The notes beneath the pieces were generated by a model, which did no database searches, was not told the origin of the DNA, and saw nothing but the letters and a program-made list of their open reading frames with translations. Positions 20,892 to 25,506 of a stretch of 25,506 nt of DNA are shown piece after piece. This DNA is from Campylobacterota bacterium (GTDB lineage: Bacteria; Campylobacterota; Campylobacteria; Campylobacterales; SZUA-545), in the NCBI GenBank assembly GCA_003561815.1, contig PWVP01000015.1, forward strand, positions 1 to 25,506, written 5' to 3'. How positions within the stretch are numbered: position 1 is the first letter of the stretch; every line of letters starts with the position of its first letter. The position numbers and the translations under genes are program-made.

Positions 20892-21069
20892 GATCCAGAC
20901 CAAAGATGTCCAGGAGCTCCAAAAGGAGCTCAAAGAGAAGAAGATGCAGCTCTTTAAGCTCCGTATGAGCCAGAAGACAATGCAGCTGCAAAAGACCAGT
21001 GAGATCCGCGATACCCGCAAGGATATTGCACGGATTATGACGGCGATTAACGCCAAGAGGGAGCAGTAA
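20878..21069 (+). CDS. rpmC: 50S ribosomal protein L29
   Basis: 63 aa from the ATG at 20878 (MKYSEIQTKDVQEL); an upstream start at 20866 would add four residues inside rplP. It is the all-helical two-helix protein near the tunnel exit, with LFKLRMSQKTMQL and the C-terminal RKDIARIMTAINAKR. The 14-bp overlap with rplP implies coupled translation. Confidence 0.95.
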   Translation: MKYSEIQTKDVQELQKELKEKKMQLFKLRMSQKTMQLQKTSEIRDTRKDIARIMTAINAKREQ

Positions 21070-21070
21070 G

Positions 21071-21340
21071 ATGGCAGAAGCACGACAGCCGCATAAGCGC
21101 GTCATCTACGGAATCGTGGTCAGCAAATCCGGCGAGAAGAGCGCGAAGATTCGCGTGGAGCGCCGGGTGATGCATCCGCGTTACCATAAGTTTGTCAAGC
21201 GCTTTAAAAACTATCAGATTCACGATGAGAAAAATGAGCTTCAGGTTGGGGATAAGGTGGAGGCGGTCGAGTGTCGCCCCCTCTCAAAAACCAAATCCTT
21301 CCGCCTGAAAAGCTTTGAGCGAGCAGAGGTGGTAGCATGA
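21071..21340 (+). CDS. rpsQ: 30S ribosomal protein S17
   Basis: 89 aa, OB fold. Typical stretches: GIVVSKSGEKSAKIRVERRV, the basic YHKFVKRFKNYQIHDE, and VGDKVEAVECRPLSKTKSF. Primary 16S rRNA binder. Overlaps rplN by ATGA. Confidence 0.96.
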   Translation: MAEARQPHKRVIYGIVVSKSGEKSAKIRVERRVMHPRYHKFVKRFKNYQIHDEKNELQVGDKVEAVECRPLSKTKSFRLKSFERAEVVA

Positions 21341-21705
21341 TCCAGAGCTTTACCCGTATGAATGTGGCCGACAATAGCGGCGCAAAAGAGATCATGTGCA
21401 TCAAGGTGCTCGGTGGCTCCAAGCGCCGCTACGCCACCTTGGGCGATGTGGTGGTGGCCTCCGTTAAAAAGGCGGTCCCCAACGGCAAAGTCAAAAAAGG
21501 CCAGGTGGTCAAGGCTGTGATCGTGCGCACCCATAAAGAGGTGCAGCGTGAAAACGGCTCTTTGATCCGCTTTGATGACAACGCCGCAGTAATTATCGAT
21601 GGCAAACGCGATCCGGTTGGTACCCGTATCTTCGGCCCCGTGGGTCGTGAGGTGCGCTACGCCAACTTTATGAAGATCGTTTCTCTTGCCCCGGAGGTGC
21701 TCTAA
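21337..21705 (+). CDS. rplN: 50S ribosomal protein L14
   Basis: 122 aa, the exact common length. Start MIQSFTRMNVADNSGAKEI and the core KKGQVVKAVIVRTHKE and GTRIFGPVGREVR are present. L14 forms bridge B8 to the small subunit and is the docking site for the silencing factor RsfS. Overlaps rplX by one base. Confidence 0.97.
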   Translation: MIQSFTRMNVADNSGAKEIMCIKVLGGSKRRYATLGDVVVASVKKAVPNGKVKKGQVVKAVIVRTHKEVQRENGSLIRFDDNAAVIIDGKRDPVGTRIFGPVGREVRYANFMKIVSLAPEVL

Positions 21706-21938
21706 TGGCAGTTAAACTTAAGATCAAAAAGGGCGACAAGGTTCGCATCATCACCGGCGAAGATCGGGGCAAAGAGGGCGAAGTAGCCGCTGTTTTGCCC
21801 AAGAGCGAGCAGGTGATTGTCAGCGGATGCAAAGTGGCCAAAAAGGCGGTCAAACCCTCTGAGAAAAACAAAGAGGGTGGCTTTATCTCCAAGGAGATGC
21901 CTATCCATATCTCCAATGTGAAGAAAGTGGAGGGCTAA
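21705..21938 (+). CDS. rplX: 50S ribosomal protein L24
   Basis: 77 aa with the KOW motif (KIKKGDKVRIITGEDRGKEG) and the usual GGFISKEMPIHISNV. It is shorter than the E. coli protein (about 104 aa), as in Campylobacterota relatives. L24 starts 50S assembly. Confidence 0.96.
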   Translation: MAVKLKIKKGDKVRIITGEDRGKEGEVAAVLPKSEQVIVSGCKVAKKAVKPSEKNKEGGFISKEMPIHISNVKKVEG

Positions 21939-21941
21939 ATC

Positions 21942-22484
21942 GTGTATCAGTTGAAAAGCATTTACGAATCTATTAAGCCAGAACTGAGCAAGGAGCTGGA
22001 GCTTAAAAACCCCATGCTTCTGCCCAAGCTGGAGAAGATTGTGATCAGTGTGGGTGCCGGTGAGGGTGCCAAAGATCAGAAGCTTTTGCAGAATATTGCA
22101 GATACTATCACACAGATTGCTGGCCAGAAGGCGGTCATCACCGTCGCGAAAAAGTCGGTTGCCGGCTTTAAGATCCGCGAAGGGATGAACTCTGGCGTGA
22201 AGGTGACCCTTCGCGGCAACCAGATGTACAACTTCCTGGAGAAGATGATCGCCGTTGCCGGCCCCCGCATCAAAGACTTTCGCGGTTTCCCCCGCAACGG
22301 CTTTGATGGGCGTGGCGCCTACAACTTCGGTCTGACCGAGCAGCTGATCTTCCCGGAAGTCAACTACGACGACATTGTGAAGATTCACGGTATGAACATC
22401 ACCATCGTAACCAGCGCAAAGAGCGACAAAGGTGCCTTCGCACTGCTCTCTAAGCTCGGTTTCCCATTTGCGAAAAAGGGTTGA
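21942..22484 (+). CDS. rplE: 50S ribosomal protein L5
   Basis: 180 aa from a GTG start at 21942, the only clear GTG start in the ribosomal block, supported by GGAGGG 8 nt upstream and by the normal family length. Core motifs: NPMLLPKLEKIVISVGAGEG, GQKAVITVAKKSVAGFKIRE and FPRNGFDGRGAYNFGL. L5 binds 5S rRNA in the central protuberance. Confidence 0.96.
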   Translation: MYQLKSIYESIKPELSKELELKNPMLLPKLEKIVISVGAGEGAKDQKLLQNIADTITQIAGQKAVITVAKKSVAGFKIREGMNSGVKVTLRGNQMYNFLEKMIAVAGPRIKDFRGFPRNGFDGRGAYNFGLTEQLIFPEVNYDDIVKIHGMNITIVTSAKSDKGAFALLSKLGFPFAKKG

Positions 22485-22485
22485 T

Positions 22486-22671
22486 ATGGCAAAGAAATCA
22501 ATGATAGCCAAAGCAAAGCGCACCCCTAAGTTTGGCGTGCGCGCCTACACCCGTTGTCAGATCTGTGGTCGCCCGAAGTCGGTTTATCGCGACTTTGGTA
22601 TCTGCCGCATCTGCCTTCGGAAGATGGCAAGCGAAGGTACGCTTCCGGGCGTGCGAAAAGCCAGTCGGTAA
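22486..22671 (+). CDS. rpsN: 30S ribosomal protein S14, zinc-binding type
   Basis: 61 aa from the ATG at 22486; the longer frame from 22432 lies in rplE and is spurious. Two Cys pairs (CQIC and CRIC) form the zinc site of the short, C-plus form of S14 (sometimes called type Z). It starts 1 bp after rplE. Confidence 0.96.
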   Translation: MAKKSMIAKAKRTPKFGVRAYTRCQICGRPKSVYRDFGICRICLRKMASEGTLPGVRKASR

Positions 22672-22684
22672 GAAAGGACGACAA

Positions 22685-23077
22685 ATGAATGATGTAATCG
22701 CAGACTCTCTGACGCGCATCCGTAATGCGTCCTTGCGCCGCCAGGAGGCCACTAAGCTGGTCTACTCCAAGACCGTCGAGGCGATCTTGAAGATTCTGGA
22801 GGAGAAAGAGTATATCCAGGGCTTCAAATCCGACGAGTCGGAGACCAAACGCTTTATCGATGTGTTTCTGAAGTATGACGAGCGCGGTCAGAGCGTGATC
22901 AACGAGATCAAGCGGGTCTCCAAGCCCGGTCGCCGCATCTACCGCCCGGCAAACGAGATCAAAAAGTTCAAAAACGGCTACGGCACCATTATCATCACCC
23001 CCTCCAGAGGTGTCCTCTCTAACGATGAGGCACACCGTCAAAATGTGGGCGGTGAGGTGCTGTGCACCGTCTGGTAA
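22685..23077 (+). CDS. rpsH: 30S ribosomal protein S8
   Basis: 130 aa from the ATG at 22685, chosen because GAAAGGA lies 7 nt upstream and MNDVIADSLTRIRNA is the family N-terminus; the open frame back to 22532 is an out-of-frame reading of rpsN. The C-terminal SRGVLSNDEA and GGEVLCTVW are conserved. Central 16S rRNA binder. Confidence 0.96.
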   Translation: MNDVIADSLTRIRNASLRRQEATKLVYSKTVEAILKILEEKEYIQGFKSDESETKRFIDVFLKYDERGQSVINEIKRVSKPGRRIYRPANEIKKFKNGYGTIIITPSRGVLSNDEAHRQNVGGEVLCTVW

Positions 23078-23086
23078 GGAGAGGCC

Positions 23087-23626
23087 ATGTCAAGAATCGG
23101 AAAACTGCCCGTGGCAATTCCTAAGGGCGTAGAGATTAAGCAAAACGGCCAGATTCTGGAGTTTAAAGGGGGTAAACATACCCGCACTCTGGATACCAAA
23201 GGTCATGTCAATGTCAAGATCGAAGAGGGGAAGCTGCTCTTTACGCCTGTAGATGATAGCAGCCAATCCAAGGCGTTTTGGGGCACCTACCGTGTCCTGG
23301 CAAACAACATCGTCACCGGATTGACCCAAGGGTTTGAGCGGCGGCTGGATATCACCGGCGTCGGTTACCGTGCAACGGTCAAGGGCAACGCCCTGGAGCT
23401 GCTTTTGGGCTTTAGCCACCCGATCAACTACGATATCCCTGCCGATATCGAGATTGTGGTAGAGAAGAACACCCATGTGATTATCAAGGGTGTTGATAAG
23501 CAGGTGGTCGGTCAGGTGGCCTCTGAGATTCGGGGCTTTAGACCCCCTGAGCCCTACAAGGGCAAGGGTGTTCGCTACTCCGATGAAGTGATTGTCCGCA
23601 AAGCGGGCAAGACCGCTAAGAAGTAA
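23087..23626 (+). CDS. rplF: 50S ribosomal protein L6
   Basis: 179 aa, two repeated alpha-beta domains. Start SRIGKLPVAIPKGVEI, middle RRLDITGVGYRATVKGN and the C-terminal EIRGFRPPEPYKGKGVRYSD signature. L6 lies near the factor-binding site. AAGGAGAGG precedes the ATG. Confidence 0.97.
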   Translation: MSRIGKLPVAIPKGVEIKQNGQILEFKGGKHTRTLDTKGHVNVKIEEGKLLFTPVDDSSQSKAFWGTYRVLANNIVTGLTQGFERRLDITGVGYRATVKGNALELLLGFSHPINYDIPADIEIVVEKNTHVIIKGVDKQVVGQVASEIRGFRPPEPYKGKGVRYSDEVIVRKAGKTAKK

Positions 23627-23637
23627 GGGAGCGCACC

Positions 23638-23994
23638 ATGCGAGAAAAACTGCTTAAGCAAAAACTGCGAACCCGTCTGAAGCGTAAGCGCCGCATCCGC
23701 GCCCAGGTGAGCGGGACAGCGACCAAGCCGAGAGTGAGTGTCTTTCGGTCTAATCGCTACCTCTATGCCCAGGCGATCGATGATCAACAGGGTGTGACGC
23801 TGGCGGGTCTGGATGGCGCGGCAGCCAAGATCCCCTCCAATAAAGAGGGGGCCGTCAAGGCGGCTCAGGGTCTGGCTAAAGTGCTTAAAGAGAAGAAGAT
23901 TGAGGAGATCGTTTTTGATCGAAACGGCTACCTCTACCATGGCGTAGTGGCGGCGTTTGCCGATGAGCTGCGCAACAACGCAATCAAATTTTAA
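23638..23994 (+). CDS. rplR: 50S ribosomal protein L18
   Basis: 118 aa. Basic N-terminus (RTRLKRKRRIRAQVSGTATK) and PRVSVFRSNRYLYAQAIDD, then FDRNGYLYHGVVAAFADELR. L18 carries 5S rRNA into the 50S subunit together with L5. 11 bp after rplF. Confidence 0.96.
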   Translation: MREKLLKQKLRTRLKRKRRIRAQVSGTATKPRVSVFRSNRYLYAQAIDDQQGVTLAGLDGAAAKIPSNKEGAVKAAQGLAKVLKEKKIEEIVFDRNGYLYHGVVAAFADELRNNAIKF

Positions 23995-24003
23995 GGCCGG
24001 TTG

Positions 24004-24462
24004 ATGCTACAGAGTGAACGAAGAGCGCTTAATCGCGAAGATTTCGAAGAGGTAATCGTCAACATCGGCCGTGTGACCAAAGTGGTCAAGGGCGGCCGCC
24101 GCTTTCGCTTCAGTGCGCTAGTGGTGGTTGGCGATAAGAAGGGCCATGTCGGTTACGGCGTGGGCAAGGCAAAAGAGATTCCCGATGCGGTTCGTAAGGC
24201 GGTGGATGATGCGTTTAAAAACATGATCTCCATCGGCCTGAAGGGCACGACAGTTGCCCACGATGTGCAGGGGAAGTTCAATGCCAGCGTTGTGCTGCTT
24301 AAGCCCGCAGCGGAGGGTACCGGTGTGATCGCCGGTGGTGCGGTTCGCCCCGTTTTGGAGCTGGCCGGTGTGAAGGATATTCTCACCAAGTCGCTGCGAT
24401 CAAACAACCCCTCTAATGTGGTGCGGGCAACCTGCGCGGCACTCGAAAAACTCAAAGGGTAA
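24004..24462 (+). CDS. rpsE: 30S ribosomal protein S5
   Basis: 152 aa from the ATG at 24004, with AAGG 7 nt upstream; a TTG at 24001 is possible but less likely. Motifs: VVKGGRRFRFSALVVVGDKK, GYGVGKAKEIPDAVRKA, and GTGVIAGGAVRPVLELAGV. S5 is involved in accuracy and mRNA unwinding. No rpmD (L30) lies between this gene and rplO, as is usual in Campylobacterota. Confidence 0.96.
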   Translation: MLQSERRALNREDFEEVIVNIGRVTKVVKGGRRFRFSALVVVGDKKGHVGYGVGKAKEIPDAVRKAVDDAFKNMISIGLKGTTVAHDVQGKFNASVVLLKPAAEGTGVIAGGAVRPVLELAGVKDILTKSLRSNNPSNVVRATCAALEKLKG

Positions 24463-24465
24463 GTG

Positions 24466-24861
24466 ATGCTAGAGAATCTAACTCCCGCAGAGGGTTCAAC
24501 CCACGCCAAAAAGCGCAAAGGGCGTGGCCAGGGAAGCGGCATGGGTAAAACCGCCAGCCGCGGCCACAAGGGCCAGCACGCACGCACCGGTAGCGGTATC
24601 CGCATCGGTTTTGAGGGCGGCCAGCAGCCGCTTCAGCGCCGTCTGCCCAAGGTGGGCTTTACCTCCCACCGCGAGAAGCCTTTTGCGATCAGTATCGATC
24701 GTTTCCCGGCGGCTAAAGAGCTTAAAGAGATCACGCTAGAGAGCCTCAAAGCGGCCAAGCTGGCCCCTAAGAGCGCCAAGCGTGCCAAGCTGATCGGTCA
24801 GGGGGCTAAAGAGCTCGCCGATCGCATCAAAGACGATCTCGTCACCACATCAGGCAAGTAG
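24466..24861 (+). CDS. rplO: 50S ribosomal protein L15
   Basis: 131 aa from the ATG at 24466 (a GTG lies one codon before). The N-terminal Gly-rich RNA-binding region (KRKGRGQGSGMGKTASRGHK, then a second Gly/Arg block) and QPLQRRLPKVGF are typical. It starts 3 bp after rpsE and is followed by secY after 5 bp. Confidence 0.96.
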   Translation: MLENLTPAEGSTHAKKRKGRGQGSGMGKTASRGHKGQHARTGSGIRIGFEGGQQPLQRRLPKVGFTSHREKPFAISIDRFPAAKELKEITLESLKAAKLAPKSAKRAKLIGQGAKELADRIKDDLVTTSGK

Positions 24862-24866
24862 AGACA

Positions 24867-25506
24867 ATGGATAAAACGCTCGTAACCAAGATCTTAATCA
24901 CCCTCGGCTTTCTGCTGGTCTACCGGGTGCTGGCCTATGTTCCCACGCCCGGTGTCGATCTGGAGGTGGTCAAAGCCTTCTTTGATGACAACACCGGAAA
25001 CGCCTTGGGGCTGTACAATATGTTCAGCGGGAATGCGGTGGAGCGTCTAAGTATTATCTCACTGGGCATCATGCCCTACATCACAGCGGCGATTATTATG
25101 GAGCTGCTGGCGGCCACATTCCCGGAGCTGGGCAAGCTGAAAAAAGAGCGTGACGGGATGCAGAAGTATATGCAGATTGTCCGCTACATGACCGTGGGTA
25201 TTACACTGGTTCAAGCGATCGGTGTTTCAATCGGGCTTAACAGTCTCACCGGTGCCGACGGACGCAGTGCGATCATGATCGATCTGCCCACCTTTGTGGC
25301 GCTCGCCTCCATCTCTATGCTCGCCGGTACGGTGATGCTGATGTGGATTGGTGAGCAGATTACCCAGCGCGGTATCGGTAACGGCATCAGTCTGATCATC
25401 TTCGCCGGTATTGTGGCGGGGATCCCCTCGGCCATCGGCGGGACGGTCAGTCTGGTCAATAGCGGCGAGATGAACTTCCTCGCCCTGCTGGCGGTGCTGC
25501 TGGTGA
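24867..25506 (+). CDS. secY: Preprotein translocase subunit SecY, 5' part
   Basis: The frame from the ATG at 24867 stays open to the end of the window (213 codons, no stop). Translation begins MDKTLVTKILITLGFLLVYR. It continues with the family motifs YVPTPGVD, LGIMPYITAAIIMELL, KKERDGMQKYMQIVRYMT and MLMWIGEQITQRGIGNGISL. SecY is the membrane channel for protein export. Its place after rplO is the standard end of this operon. Only about half of the protein is visible. Confidence 0.97.
   Translation, partial: MDKTLVTKILITLGFLLVYRVLAYVPTPGVDLEVVKAFFDDNTGNALGLYNMFSGNAVERLSIISLGIMPYITAAIIMELLAATFPELGKLKKERDGMQKYMQIVRYMTVGITLVQAIGVSIGLNSLTGADGRSAIMIDLPTFVALASISMLAGTVMLMWIGEQITQRGIGNGISLIIFAGIVAGIPSAIGGTVSLVNSGEMNFLALLAVLLV

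Noticed and set aside
1..25506. CRISPR arrays, tRNA or rRNA genes, insertion sequences, prophage genes
   Set aside because: None seen: no regularly spaced short repeats, no transposase or integrase motifs, no cloverleaf or rRNA sequences.

Overview
The window comes from a GC-rich member of the Campylobacterota (Epsilonproteobacteria). The evidence is a complete S10-to-SecY ribosomal protein run without L30, a short zinc-type S14, a 7TM-DISM sensor kinase whose phosphoacceptor lies in an HQWKQPL box, and a FapA-family protein. GC content is high for the phylum. The genus cannot be fixed from sequence alone; a Nitratifractor- or Hydrogenimonas-like lineage is only a guess.

Layout. (1) 1-909: 3' end of a FapA/DUF342 gene, tail to tail with the next operon. 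(2) 906-10874, minus strand: one tight operon reading from right to left. It encodes a giant modular surface protein (about 2,630 aa if intact, now split into three frames), a small lipoprotein, an outer-membrane barrel protein, a stand-alone receiver protein and the ribosome-rescue factor ArfB. (3) 10984-11921, minus: an HD-GYP cyclic-di-GMP phosphodiesterase gene split by a frameshift at an A6 tract. (4) 12127-14700, plus: an OmpR-type response regulator and its 7TM-DISM histidine kinase, abutting. (5) 14678-16296, minus: rnhB and an AAA ATPase gene joined by an ATGA overlap. (6) 16487-25506, plus: the rpsJ-to-secY operon behind a clear sigma70-type promoter; secY runs off the window.

Main result. 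Regions 2-4 look like one regulated surface-display module. The promoters of the giant-protein operon, of the HD-GYP gene and of the regulator/kinase pair carry the same element: two GAC-starting half-sites exactly 11 bp apart, with the proximal half-site exactly 13 bp upstream of a -10 hexamer. This is the geometry expected for an OmpR/PhoB-type activator, and the obvious candidate is the response regulator encoded between them. The proposed circuit is that the kinase and regulator switch on a giant adhesin-like protein and a c-di-GMP phosphodiesterase, and also their own genes.

Both target genes are out of frame as written. The giant gene has a G8 tract that would be in frame as G9 or G6, plus one extra T compared with its own internal repeats. 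The HD-GYP gene has an A6 tract that would be in frame as A7. This could be phase variation or assembly error. Intact genes in the same window carry G7 and A7 tracts in frame. The octamer GCGATCGC is also strongly over-represented (8 copies found by eye).
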